From positions 310,001 through 374,000 of the forward strand of contig OW569366.1 in NCBI GenBank assembly GCA_937625935.1: a stretch of 64,000 nucleotides of DNA, written 5' to 3'. Numbering within the stretch: the stretch's first letter is position 1; the number at the start of each line of letters is the position of its first letter. This document shows positions 31,701 through 41,450 of this stretch, one piece after another. This DNA is from Tetramitus jugosus (lineage: Eukaryota > Heterolobosea > Eutetramitea > Acrasida > Vahlkampfiidae). The translations under genes and the position numbers were made by a program. The notes beneath the pieces were generated by a model. That model searched no databases. It had not been told where the DNA came from and saw only the letters and a program-made list of their open reading frames with translations.

Positions 31701-34259
31701 ATGACTGTCAGCGATCAAAAGAGTTTATTGGAGAACCGCGAAGCAGAGGAGAAATACTTTAAGAATCTTTTATCTGTTCCCTCTCCACAACAAAAGAACA
31801 CTGATAACATTCAGATGGATGAGCTAGCAAAACCAGAACCATCCTCTCAACCTGTTCCCGATCCATATGCTGATGTTAATGTTCTCTTCAAACTCAGAGA
31901 GCTCAAAACGACGATTGTGCATCTATATTTGAGTAACACAGATCTCATTGTGTATGCAGCTATGGTTCTGAACGTTGTGTCCTCTCCAACTATCTACAAT
32001 GTGATCTTGACAATTAGTGCCTTCATTTATGCCGCTATGCAATATCCTTTCCCACCAAGGCGGTACTGGCTATCAATTCTCGCAATGTCCCAGGCATTGA
32101 TTGCTTTGGAGTATATATTTTATCTGATTCAGGACGGTTTTCCAAACTTGAAAGAAAAAAACCAGTACAGTCCATCAGAGATAATTGGATGGAAGCCAAG
32201 GTCGAATTTGTTTAGAGTGATTGGTGCATATCTTGTTGTGATATTTGCTGTTCTACAACACAGAGACACTTTGAAGAAACGAGGAGACTGGTACTACGCT
32301 GAGGAAAGTAAGAAGAAAGCACTCAAGAAACAACAACGAGAAGAAGCAATCAAGAGGGCGAATGAACAAAATAATGATGAGCCCCAAGACAGACGTCGAT
32401 CCACTTCGTTCAAGAATGAATCTGCTCCGGTAAACATCATCGTTGATGCTGTTGATGGAGAAGTTCAAAGTGTAACAAGTAGGATCACATGGATTCAGAA
32501 TATTTGGGGACAAGTCACTTCTTACTTCAGGAATCTGACAAACGAGAATGGAAAACTTGGAAAGGACTACTTTGTTTTGATGATTGCGTTCCAACTGCTC
32601 GCATTCCTTTTGTTCTTTGTCACTTTCTCATATCTCAGTGGACGAACATCAACTGACATTACTGGTGCCATTCAGTCTAACCAACTCTCGGGCGTCTTCG
32701 TATTTGTACTCTTCCTATTTTTCGTGGAGATTTGCATTGAAAGAATTATCTACCTCTATGCCAAGATCTGGATCAAGTTGGTCTTTCACTTCCTATTGGT
32801 TATCGTCTATCATGTCGTATTCCTTTACATGAATCATTATGTGCTAGTGAGAGGCAACACCAAGGGATCCTACCTATTGAATGTCTTGTATGTAATCAAA
32901 TGCATCTATCTGGCCATTTCATGTGTTCAGATTAGAAGCGGATATCCAACGACTGGTATCTATTCCAGCTACTTTGCAAAGAGCTACTTCTGGCTTCAGA
33001 GTTACATTTATCTGTGTTGGAGAGCAATTCCATTCGTCTTTGAACTCAAGACCTTATTGGATTGGACATTCATTCGTACGACTCTAAACTACAATGAATG
33101 GATGAAGATGGAAGATGTGTACTCCGAACTGTACAACAGAAAGTGTGACTTGGAGTACAGGAAAATATTGGGCAGGAACTATGGTCAGGGACAATTCTGG
33201 ACAAGAAAACTCACCGCAGGTTTCCTAATCTTTGTGGTCATGTGTTTCTTGGTCTTCTTCCCCCTTGCATTCTACTCCACTGCAAATCCAAACTTCATTT
33301 ACAATTCCGTCTTCCTGGTCAGCTCCACGGTAGGAGTCACCGGCTTCCAAGATTTTTACGAGAATCAAATCTATTTTGCCAATCCAAAGGATAACACAAA
33401 AGATTTCTATGACAAGTTTGGTATTTATGCCAAGAATGACTCGTTACGTCAATTGGATCCTGGATCTCCAGTGCAGACATTCTCTCTGTCAACATGGTCA
33501 GAAGTGTACTGGATTATTAGTACTCCATCAAAGGGTGCACTCTCTACTGCATTGCTCAGCTCCACTCGCAAAATGAACCTTACATTGTCGTTTGAGATTG
33601 AGAGAACTGGTCCATCTACGGCTAAGGTACTCAAGGGACAGCAAGATATTCCACTATCTCGTGATCAACGTGAGCATCTTGCACAAATTGTTCAAACAAT
33701 GGACAACTCGACAATCACCGTACCGGATCTCGTTCTTCCTCAAGCATATAATCCATTCCTTATGAACAAGTATGACTCGTTGAGCGAAGCATCAGTTCCA
33801 TCATATTTTAAACCAAATTGTACGATTGGTATTCGAAGTTCTCCGGATAAGTTCTACTATTGGATGATGAGTTGTAATCAGATCAACTTTAGTGGTTCAA
33901 ATTCGAAGCAAAATTATACAGGACCCTACTTCCTCATTCAGTCCACGATGATTGTTAACGGCGAACAATTCTATCTGACCAAGTTTATATCTGGATTTGG
34001 TATTATTGCCTTCTACACAACATTTGTTCTGGCAGTTGGTCAATTCTTGAGAATGAATGTCAGTGGGCTCGTTTCTCGTCTGTTCTTTACAGATGTGGAT
34101 AATGTTGACTTACTTTTGTCCTTTGTGAAGGATATTTACGTTGCTAGAGAAAATGGAGCACTCGACTTGGAGGAAACCATGTACGTTCAGCTCATGCGTA
34201 TCTTCCGAGACACCTCGCTCTTGCAAGTCTGGACGAATATCAACAGGTCAACACTGTAA
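25766..34259 (+). CDS. PIEZO mechanosensitive cation channel
   Basis: Five exons, 25766..26225, 26351..26615, 26691..27390, 27456..28747 and 28811..34259, give 2721 residues. Introns are 125, 75, 65, 65 and 63... bases counted in order as 125, 75, 65 and 63 (four introns); every junction keeps frame and joins membrane segments. The first 130 residues are a disordered Asn/Asp/Ser/Lys head. Blade-type transmembrane repeats then fill about residues 130-2300, separated by charged cytosolic loops. The diagnostic PF-x2-E-x6-W motif (PFVFELKTLLDW) is at about 2312-2323, followed by the anchor helices, the outer helix (about 2370-2390), the extracellular cap, the inner helix (ISGFGIIAFYTTFVLAVGQF) and the C-terminal domain ending with RDTSLLQVWT. 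PIEZO trimers open on membrane stretch and pass cations. A plus-strand AATAAA at 34278..34283 is a likely poly(A) signal. Confidence 0.95.
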
Positions 34260-34431
34260 ACGAAAGATGTTGTAGTTAATAAATTATAAGCTCGTTTACT
34301 TGTTAATTGAAGGAGAACGGAGAAAACTCGTCCACCATAGGGATATATCTTACAAATTGGGGTCAAAACTGATTTCAAAACTGTGCGCGAAAACTGCGAC
34401 TACGACCATCCATGGTGTGCACGGTACGGTC

Positions 34432-36243
34432 TTAGGCATCTTCCTCATTGCCAACGGTCTTTCTCAATCTCACAACTGCGACAGAGATGTTGTCTGTTGA
34501 TCCAGTGGAATAGGCATGGTCTCTCAGCTTCACACTCGCAACTCTTGGGTCTTGTTCATCCTTGATCAAATCGACTGCATCCTGATCACTCACCACATCC
34601 CAAATACCATCGCAAGCAATAATCAAAAACTCATCGCCTGCAGATGTGCTCAACGAAGTGAAACAGGTGTGTGGATCAGATGTGACCATTGGTTGCAAAT
34701 ACACGTCTCCAATGGCACGTGTCACAGCAAGAATTGCATTGACTCTCTGATTGATAATGTGACCCCCAGCGTCCTTCACTCTTCTCTGTTCATCAGGATC
34801 GTTTGGTCTGTGATCCACAGTCAATCGAATAGCTTTTCCATTCTTGCTCAAAACAACTCTAGAATCACCCACATTGGCCACATAGAGTTCCAAGCAATTG
34901 TCATTTGTTTCACTAGCAGAAGCAGCAGTAGCAGCAGTTGAAACAACAGGTCTCAAGTAAACAGAGGATGCAGTGCAACCGTTTTGAATCTTTTCTTCAT
35001 AGCAAACTCGTTCGTTCGTCTCCAAAAAGGCCTCTCGCAACAAGATGGGAATCACTTGTTGTTCAGAGAGTGAATCAATAGAAATGGACCCAACAGATGA
35101 TTCATCAACAGTGGCAGCCTCTTCTGCATGATCACTGTTGTTTCCATGGTGAGCTCTTGCCTTCATACTGTTCAGTGTAGCACCCAAGCTTCTTGGAACG
35201 CATTGCAACATGCGATTACAGGAATGAGAGAGCTCACAGAGCTCTTCCTCAGACAACACTTCCTCACCACTCTCGATCCGTTGTCTCTTTTGTAAGAAGG
35301 CTTGATATTGATCCAATTTTGACTTGAAAACAACGTGAAGTTCTTTGCCAACGAAATGAGCTGCTTCTGTGCCACCGTGACCGTCGTACACACCTACAAA
35401 CACCTCTTCCATATTGTTGTTGCTTGTTTCAGTTGTGGTAGCACTGATGACACGGTAGTGAGCCTCAATCGTTGTGGCATCTTCCATCGTAGGTCTTCTT
35501 CCTTGCATGTCAGCGTGACCAATCTTGACACGATCATTCTTGAGATCGTGAGGGAAAACAGCAGAAATGTTGGACATGGTCACAGATGGAGGCAACTGTT
35601 TATCATCATCACACACACAAGAATGGAGAAAAAAAACGGTGGTTAGCTCAAAAAGCTTTTTTACCTCGTTGGAAAAAAAACAAAAAATCGTAGATGGTTT
35701 CTTGTATCGACCAAACAAAAAAAAGCGCGTATTTTTTGGATTTTGTAAAAATGAGCGCGTGTAAAAAAAAAAGAGTTGTGAACAACATACCCTTGGAGCT
35801 CTGCCAATTTGTCTCTCTCTTGCACGTTGATTTCTACGTTGACTAGCAATCAGCCTAATTTGCTCATCATCTTGATTAGCTACCATTCTTGGAGTGTTAC
35901 TGCTGCCATTGAGGGCAGGTGCTCCACTAGAGCTACGATTCCGTGATAATCCTTCGTACTCTGAAAGACTAGAGGACATGATGGCCCTAGGTGATACGGA
36001 GCATGTGTTTGGTTGAACTGGTAAACTAGAGGAAAGTAGCACTGGAGAGCTACTACTGCTACTATTGTTGTTATCATTGTTATCATCATTGCTGTCATTG
36101 TTGTTGTTCATGTTGTTGATTTTGATGCTGTTTGACCTCTTGACTTCTATTGGTATAGAGGTTGTGGAGGTTGTAGGTGTTGTATCATCAGTTGCTGTTG
36201 TTGGAGAGGTTGGTGTAGTGGGTGTTGTTGTTGTGTCAGACAT
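34432..36243 (-). CDS. PP2C-family protein serine/threonine phosphatase
   Basis: Two exons, 36243..35791 and 35595..34432, give 538 residues. The 195-base intron (donor GTATGTTG, acceptor AAACAG) is a multiple of three and has no stop, so it reads open, but its translation is Phe-rich noncoding-like. The N-terminal 150 residues are a Thr/Ser/Asn-rich head. The PPM fold then shows all usual motifs: GHADMQGRRPTMEDA, FVGVYDGHGG (metal-binding Asp-Gly), GCTASSVYL, YVANVGDSRVVLSKNG, LTVDHRP, LAVTRAIGDVYLQP, FLIIACDGIWDVVSDQDAV and STDNISVAVVRL. It is Mn/Mg-dependent and monomeric. A loop rich in Glu and His (about 290-360) separates the two halves. Its substrate is unknown. Confidence 0.93.
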   Translation of the reverse strand: MSDTTTTPTTPTSPTTATDDTTPTTSTTSIPIEVKRSNSIKINNMNNNNDSNDDNNDNNNSSSSSSPVLLSSSLPVQPNTCSVSPRAIMSSSLSEYEGLSRNRSSSGAPALNGSSNTPRMVANQDDEQIRLIASQRRNQRARERQIGRAPRVCCSQLFFFYTRSFLQNPKNTRFFLFGRYKKPSTIFCFFSNEVKKLFELTTVFFLHSCVCDDDKQLPPSVTMSNISAVFPHDLKNDRVKIGHADMQGRRPTMEDATTIEAHYRVISATTTETSNNNMEEVFVGVYDGHGGTEAAHFVGKELHVVFKSKLDQYQAFLQKRQRIESGEEVLSEEELCELSHSCNRMLQCVPRSLGATLNSMKARAHHGNNSDHAEEAATVDESSVGSISIDSLSEQQVIPILLREAFLETNERVCYEEKIQNGCTASSVYLRPVVSTAATAASASETNDNCLELYVANVGDSRVVLSKNGKAIRLTVDHRPNDPDEQRRVKDAGGHIINQRVNAILAVTRAIGDVYLQPMVTSDPHTCFTSLSTSAGDEFLIIACDGIWDVVSDQDAVDLIKDEQDPRVASVKLRDHAYSTGSTDNISVAVVRLRKTVGNEEDA

Positions 36244-36652
36244 TTTTTACTATTGTTGTTGCTGTTGTAGTGGTGTGTGTTTTTTTTTGGTGATGGTATC
36301 AAAATTGTGAAAAGAAATTCGGGTGGTTGAATGTTTGTTTGTTGTTGGTGTTGTCTGTAAGGAGTTGAAGTGGTGTTGTGTTGTTGTTTGTCGTTTTTTT
36401 TTGTTGTTTGTGTGTTGATGGTTTGTGTTTGGGGTTTTTTGCTTCTGACGCTGCGTGAAGTGAAACCGGGTTTTGTTGACGATGTTGTCGTGGGGACTTC
36501 TTGATTGGGGTTGATAGCAAACAAAAAATTGTGTGTTGCGGAATTCAAATAATTGAGTGGGTTTAGGCTGATGAAGAGTATTATGGCGTAGAATTACTAT
36601 GATGTGATAATTTACAAGTTGTTATTTTACAATGGCAATTTCAGGTTATGTT
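36244..36652. promoter_or_regulatory. Spacer with PP2C promoter and 3' region of the zinc-finger gene
   Basis: The two genes run in the same direction (minus), so this holds the PP2C promoter and the end of the zinc-finger transcript it follows... in genomic order the zinc-finger gene lies to its right. The plus strand is GTT/TTG-rich, that is, CAA-rich on the transcribed strand, giving long but uninformative minus-strand open frames. I see no gene. Confidence 0.35.
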
Positions 36653-37840
36653 TTACAATTGGCTTGAGGCTGCGGGTGATGGATGAGGGTGTTTTTGTGA
36701 GGAGTCGCCATGGATTGATACCTTGTGTCTTTTGAGGTGAGAGAGTTGCCTGAATGCTTTATCACAGTGCTCGCAAGTGTAAGGTTTCTTGTTGGAATGT
36801 ATTCTTTGGTGTCTTCGGAGGTTGCTGTTTGTTGTAAAAGTTTTCTCACATTCAGCGCAACTGTACGGTCTTTCTCCCGTATGTGTTCTCCTGTGAGAGT
36901 TCAAATCTCCCTTCCGAGCAAAGCTTCTGTCACAGTCCGGACAAGAGAACAATTTTGGACCGTCTCTGGAGGTGAAATAGGGAGAGTTTTCACTGCAGCT
37001 ACTATCTACACTAGCTCGATGACCAGATTCTGGTATCGAAAACTGGGAGGAGGGAGGTGTCGCAGGGAAATCGTACTGAGATGGAATAGCTATGTTCACA
37101 GAGCTCGAACCAAAGTGAGCTTGTGGTAGATTTTCTTGAGTGTGTCGTGTCGTTGCCTGACTCGGTGCATGTGTTTCACGACTGTTGCCACATATAGTCG
37201 AGTCACTTTCTAGAGGATGCAAGTAGTCTCTTCCTAATGGTGATCGTGGATCACGTTTTCTAGGAGTTCCTTCCAAGGAATCACTTGAAGGAGCAGCACT
37301 CAGATATCCTCCACTCTGAATGCTGTCCGTGCTACTGACACTGCTCAATGAATTCACATTACTTTGGCTGCTACTGCTGCTCAATTGGTCAAAAGAGGGA
37401 ATGGGCACGGGAGAGTGAGGTGACACAAAGTGCGTATGAGTGGGTGTAGATGCAAGTTTCATTGTTCTTGATAGGCAGTCTGCCAATTGTGAGTCACCAC
37501 CAGAGAACGATAGAGAAGATGGATGCGTGTTCATTTGAACTTGTCTCATTGGAGGAGAGGCAGCATCAGCACTGTGTCTTCTTTCAGGAAGGGGTCTGCT
37601 GTTGTTGTGGCCATGAGTGTGACTGTGCTGATGGTGGCTGTTGTTTCTGTGAAGATGGGGAACATCAGCCAAGTTGAGCATGATCGATGGACGATTGGGT
37701 GTAGAAGCATGCCCAACTTCCATCTCTCCATAGTGTGGTGAGAGACGTGCCAATGGGCTGTGACGGGGTTCTGGAGTTCCGATTGGACAATTCACAGACT
37801 GAAGAAGAGAAGAGAAGGATGGAAGAGAGAAGGATCGCAT
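36653..37840 (-). CDS. C2H2 zinc-finger transcription factor, three fingers
   Basis: One exon of 395 residues. The first 290 residues are disordered, rich in Ser, Pro and His (a HxHSHTHGH stretch near 75), with several Ser-Pro sites. Three tandem Krueppel-type fingers occupy about 296-380: FSCPDCDRSFARKGDLNSHRRTH, then the classic linker TGERPY, CAECEKTFTTNSNLRRHQRIH, then CEHCDKAFRQLSHLKRH. The linkers (TGERPY, SNKKPY) and helix residues indicate sequence-specific DNA binding. The target is unknown. It is divergent from the CX5R phosphatase gene across about 725 bases. Confidence 0.92.
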   Translation of the reverse strand: MRSFSLPSFSSLLQSVNCPIGTPEPRHSPLARLSPHYGEMEVGHASTPNRPSIMLNLADVPHLHRNNSHHQHSHTHGHNNSRPLPERRHSADAASPPMRQVQMNTHPSSLSFSGGDSQLADCLSRTMKLASTPTHTHFVSPHSPVPIPSFDQLSSSSSQSNVNSLSSVSSTDSIQSGGYLSAAPSSDSLEGTPRKRDPRSPLGRDYLHPLESDSTICGNSRETHAPSQATTRHTQENLPQAHFGSSSVNIAIPSQYDFPATPPSSQFSIPESGHRASVDSSCSENSPYFTSRDGPKLFSCPDCDRSFARKGDLNSHRRTHTGERPYSCAECEKTFTTNSNLRRHQRIHSNKKPYTCEHCDKAFRQLSHLKRHKVSIHGDSSQKHPHPSPAASSQL

Positions 37841-38565
37841 CTTGATTGGTTGAAACAGATAAATGAATGGCAGTAAATTGGGATGAGTGAAGGATAGTAT
37901 TATTGATACGTCTGTGATTCATACACAAGAGTGAGTAGGTAGTTTATGGTTTGTCGCGTGTTATTCGATCCAATAGTGGTGTGTTTTCTTATCGGATGAT
38001 GAGAGTCGTTCCCATCAATCGATGGAGCTTCGAGAATGTGATCTAACATGTGCTTTTAGTTCACATCCTTATCCAGAAGTTTCAGGTTAAACCAAACGAC
38101 GAAAAGGAACCGAATCATCCGATAAAAGAAAAGCGACCGGGAGATCGCCTCCTTTTTATTTTTCACCCACCCGTTTTGTTAATTCGTTTCTTTGGAAAGA
38201 AGGCTTAATGTGGGCTATTCACTACTCTCGCTTTCTGGATATTTCAGCGAGTTCAAGGAGAAATGATCGCAGAATAGTTCGCAATTCTGGTGGGTACCAA
38301 GAGTATCCACATGACAATCCATGGAGTATCTCGTGTGTTTACAGTAAATAATCAACCACAATATTGATTGATATCTGGGTGTATTCATTCCTTCAGTGCC
38401 GAGATTGTTGTATTCACAACTTCGCCTTGTTCAGGTTCAATCTCTAAAGTGTAAGTTCGTTCAGACTTGAACATTCCACAACAACATCAACAAAAAACAA
38501 ATTTCATTTTGCTCACTCAGGACCAACAAGAATATCACTAGGACTACCATCATCCCACATTTATC
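37841..38565. promoter_or_regulatory. Long divergent promoter region
   Basis: This 725-base spacer separates the zinc-finger gene (minus) from the CX5R phosphatase gene (plus). It contains no plausible coding frame. The palindromic-looking ATCCGATAA / TTATCGGATGATG is repeated in part: TTATCGGATGAT at about 37989..38000 and ATCATCCGATAA at about 38115..38126 are inverted copies 115 bases apart. I see no RNA gene. Confidence 0.35.
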
Positions 38566-39327
38566 ATGGTCAAGAAACAACAACCCTCTAAAAACAACAA
38601 CAAGAAGGGAAAAGAGAAAGCATCACATCCGATTGTTCCCTCTGCACACTCGAGTGTAGCACCTGCATCTTCATCGTCGTCATCTGTCACGAGCAGGATC
38701 GAAGCAATTGTTCGCTCTACAAAAGTACTTCGAGTAGCGGTGACACCATTGCCAGTGTTGCCCACATTGGTTGAGAATCAACCATTGAGCATCAATGTCT
38801 ACAGAGGTCCAACAGAGTACAGCAATTGGGTCATACCAGGTGTTTTGCTCGTTGGTGGTTTTCCGAGGCGGTCATCTAACGTGACGGATATTCTGGGCTC
38901 GGGTGTTGATACTGTGCTCTGTTTGGTGGAGTCTTTTGAGATGCAGCGCATCAATCCAAACTATGAGGACATTATTGCTCAGAAATCAAAGAATAGAGCT
39001 CAGTTGATTACATTCCCTATTCGAGATTGCTCAGTGGCACCTGATGAAGAAGTGAGCCTGTTGATTGATCACATGGTTCACTTGATTCAAAATTGTGGCA
39101 AGCGCTTGTTTGTTCACTGCGTGGGCGGTCACGGCAGAGGAGGAACAGTTGTTTGCTTGTTGATGGCAAAGTTGTACCAAATCAATGACCCACATCTAGT
39201 CATGAACTATTGTCAAGCGTTCCATGATACGAGAGTCAAGGGAACAGACCGTAGATCACCTCAAGTACCTGATCAACGCAACCAAATTTATCGGTTAGTC
39301 ACCAAATGGTTCCCACCACAAGAGTAA
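38566..39327 (+). CDS. Cysteine-dependent protein phosphatase (dual-specificity/PTP-like)
   Basis: One exon of 253 residues. The head of about 60 residues is Lys- then Ser-rich. From about residue 85 a compact phosphatase domain follows: WVIPGVLLVGGFPR, VDTVLCLVE, ITFPIRDCSVAPDEE (the general-acid Asp), and the signature HCVGGHGRGGT (about 186-196), a perfect C-x5-R loop. PTP-like proteins with HCxGGxGR loops include both tyrosine phosphatases and phosphoinositide or RNA phosphatases, so the substrate is open. The C-terminus ends with a VPDQRNQIYRLV helix. Confidence 0.82.
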   Translation: MVKKQQPSKNNNKKGKEKASHPIVPSAHSSVAPASSSSSSVTSRIEAIVRSTKVLRVAVTPLPVLPTLVENQPLSINVYRGPTEYSNWVIPGVLLVGGFPRRSSNVTDILGSGVDTVLCLVESFEMQRINPNYEDIIAQKSKNRAQLITFPIRDCSVAPDEEVSLLIDHMVHLIQNCGKRLFVHCVGGHGRGGTVVCLLMAKLYQINDPHLVMNYCQAFHDTRVKGTDRRSPQVPDQRNQIYRLVTKWFPPQE

Positions 39328-39530
39328 ATAAATCTGTAATTTAACAATTATTTAGCTATTCCCCTCAAATGCAATGCAATTATATCCAAACATGACAACT
39401 TCTTCAGTCGGAATCAACAGCGAGTTCGATCTTCCCCCGATTTCCTCAACAAAGAAAAAAAAAGCTCTTCGATGGAGTCGAAAAACACATCAGAAAAACT
39501 CTTTCAACAACAACAAACAAAAAGAGAGTC

Positions 39531-41450
39531 ATGTCAAACAACAACAACAACAACATGTCGAACAATCAACAAGATCAACAACAACATGTCGAACAACAAC
39601 AACAACAGTCATCATCACCCAATTTCAGTCATCGATCCATCAAGGGCATGACCAACATTACAAACACTTGTTATCTCAACTCTGCTCTACAAGCTCTCTT
39701 CTCCTGTCACCAACTCTACCACCTCTTTCAATACGATACTCGTTTTTTACAGCGACTCGATCGGAATTTTCGGCACGCTAAAACTCCGATGCAGGCATGT
39801 CGGACAAAATTATGCAGTGAATTAGTGAGGTTACATGGTGAATCTTGTGATGATCACAATGACGATGATGACGACAGTGATGATAACAGTGATAATGATC
39901 GAGTCATTACTCGTCGTTCCATGTTTGTATTTGCCCGCTATTTATGGAGAGTTTTTCCCGCCAATTTTTCGCACTACACTCAGGAGGATTCTCAAGAGCT
40001 CATTCAAATTTTGTTGGACACGTTGTACGAGGAGTCCAAAACGGAGGTTTTTATTGAGACGACGACAACGACGAGTGGTGATGCCGCTGTTCAACCTACG
40101 AATACAAGAGCTAACAATAATCATAGCTCTATACAAACCAATGAAAATGTAAATAATACGAATCGCAATGATGACAATGAAAGTGAAAATAATGACGATA
40201 ATGATGACAATGGAACAGAAATGGACCAAGAAGAGTACTTTATACTCAAATGGATCAAGAAACAACAAGAGGATGACATTTTGAAAGAATGGACCAAAAA
40301 ACAAGCATCGAACCAATCCACTACAACAAAAAGAAGTAAAAAACTGGTCAAAAATCATCATGACAGTGATAGTGATACGAATGACAGTGATACCGATACT
40401 ACTAGTGATACTAATAGTGATACTGATGATAGTGAAAGTGAAGAAGAAGAAAAAACAATGCCAAAACCATACAAGCAATATGTGAGTCCCATATCCGATT
40501 TATTTGGTGGTTATTTGTTGAATGAAGTGACGTGTGAAACATGTGGAAACGTATCAATGACAGCACAAGCGACATTGGGAGGTATTGCAATCGAAATTCC
40601 ACAACGAGAAGAATTGGAAGAGGCACAACAATTGAAACAAATCAATGTGACCGATGCGTCGAGTGATGACGAAAATGGTGAAAAGAATGAAAATGGTGAT
40701 TTATCGAACCTAAAGAATGAGAATAGTGGTGATCATCATGAGCAGAAAAAGATGACAAGGAAACGACAGCAAGCAATGGATCTCGAACAACAAATTTCGT
40801 TTGTTTCTTCATTGTTGCGCTACGATATTTGTGAATGTTTGAATCCGTTGAATTTGCCTCAATGGATCATGAACATGTACCGCAATTCTCTCTCGTTCAG
40901 TGGTAATAACAATAGTAACAAGTCTGTTCACTTGTTTGACTGTTTGGATTCATTTTTCCGGGCGCGATTCCTCGATGGATGTGACTCGTATCACTGTGAA
41001 CACTGCAATGCAAAGAGTGCGGCTACCCAAAAGCTATCTCTGTTGAAACTGCCAAAGATTCTCTGTTTTCACATCAAGAGATTCTATACGGCTCGTTCTT
41101 CATCGTTTCTGTTCAACATGCTATCGAGTGGATCCAACTGTTATAAGCGAACGGAGAACGTATCGTTTCCGAACGAGTTTGAAGTGAGGGAGCTGTGGGA
41201 ACGTTACATGAAACAAGGGTTCATGCCAGAGTCTGTCAGTACCAGTTCGCAAATGCATCACTCGAAATATAAGATTCGGGCCGTGATTAATCATCATGGC
41301 TATGTGCTGTCGTCTGGTCATTATACGAGTTTTGTGCGGCATAATGATGAGTGGTATCTGTGCGATGATTCCTACGTGAGACGAGTGAGTGACAAAACTG
41401 TTCACAACTCGGAAGCTTATGTACTGTTTTATGAATTGGTTCACGAATAA
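39531..41450 (+). CDS. Ubiquitin-specific protease (USP family)
   Basis: One exon of 639 residues, starting after a CAA-rich leader. Cys box: GMTNITNTCYLNSALQALF (about residues 38-56), where the usual Gly before Asn-Thr-Cys is Thr. Further USP blocks are YTQEDSQELIQILLDTLY, DLFGGYLLNEVTCETCGN with the Cys-X2-Cys zinc ribbon partnered by YHCEHC, ILCFHIKRFY, and the His box with HHGYVLSSGHYTSFV and WYLCDDSYV. An Asn/Asp/Ser/Glu-rich insertion (about 200-310) lies between the boxes and separates them more than in typical USPs. The enzyme cleaves ubiquitin chains or removes ubiquitin from a substrate. The overlapping frame 39374..39781 is a shadow. Confidence 0.93.
   Translation: MSNNNNNNMSNNQQDQQQHVEQQQQQSSSPNFSHRSIKGMTNITNTCYLNSALQALFSCHQLYHLFQYDTRFLQRLDRNFRHAKTPMQACRTKLCSELVRLHGESCDDHNDDDDDSDDNSDNDRVITRRSMFVFARYLWRVFPANFSHYTQEDSQELIQILLDTLYEESKTEVFIETTTTTSGDAAVQPTNTRANNNHSSIQTNENVNNTNRNDDNESENNDDNDDNGTEMDQEEYFILKWIKKQQEDDILKEWTKKQASNQSTTTKRSKKLVKNHHDSDSDTNDSDTDTTSDTNSDTDDSESEEEEKTMPKPYKQYVSPISDLFGGYLLNEVTCETCGNVSMTAQATLGGIAIEIPQREELEEAQQLKQINVTDASSDDENGEKNENGDLSNLKNENSGDHHEQKKMTRKRQQAMDLEQQISFVSSLLRYDICECLNPLNLPQWIMNMYRNSLSFSGNNNSNKSVHLFDCLDSFFRARFLDGCDSYHCEHCNAKSAATQKLSLLKLPKILCFHIKRFYTARSSSFLFNMLSSGSNCYKRTENVSFPNEFEVRELWERYMKQGFMPESVSTSSQMHHSKYKIRAVINHHGYVLSSGHYTSFVRHNDEWYLCDDSYVRRVSDKTVHNSEAYVLFYELVHE

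Noticed and set aside
35596-35790. In-frame segment of the PP2C gene taken as coding
   Set aside because: Canonical donor and acceptor flank it, its translation is Phe/Lys-rich without conservation, and removal joins two normal parts of the protein.
39374-39781. A 135-codon plus-strand frame overlapping the USP start
   Set aside because: It is a shadow of the CAA-rich leader and the USP coding region in another phase; the USP Cys box is unmistakable in its own frame.
39942-40478. A long minus-strand frame inside the USP gene
   Set aside because: It is Ile/Val/Phe-rich and arises from the complement of the Asp/Asn/Ser repeats (GAT, AAT codons).
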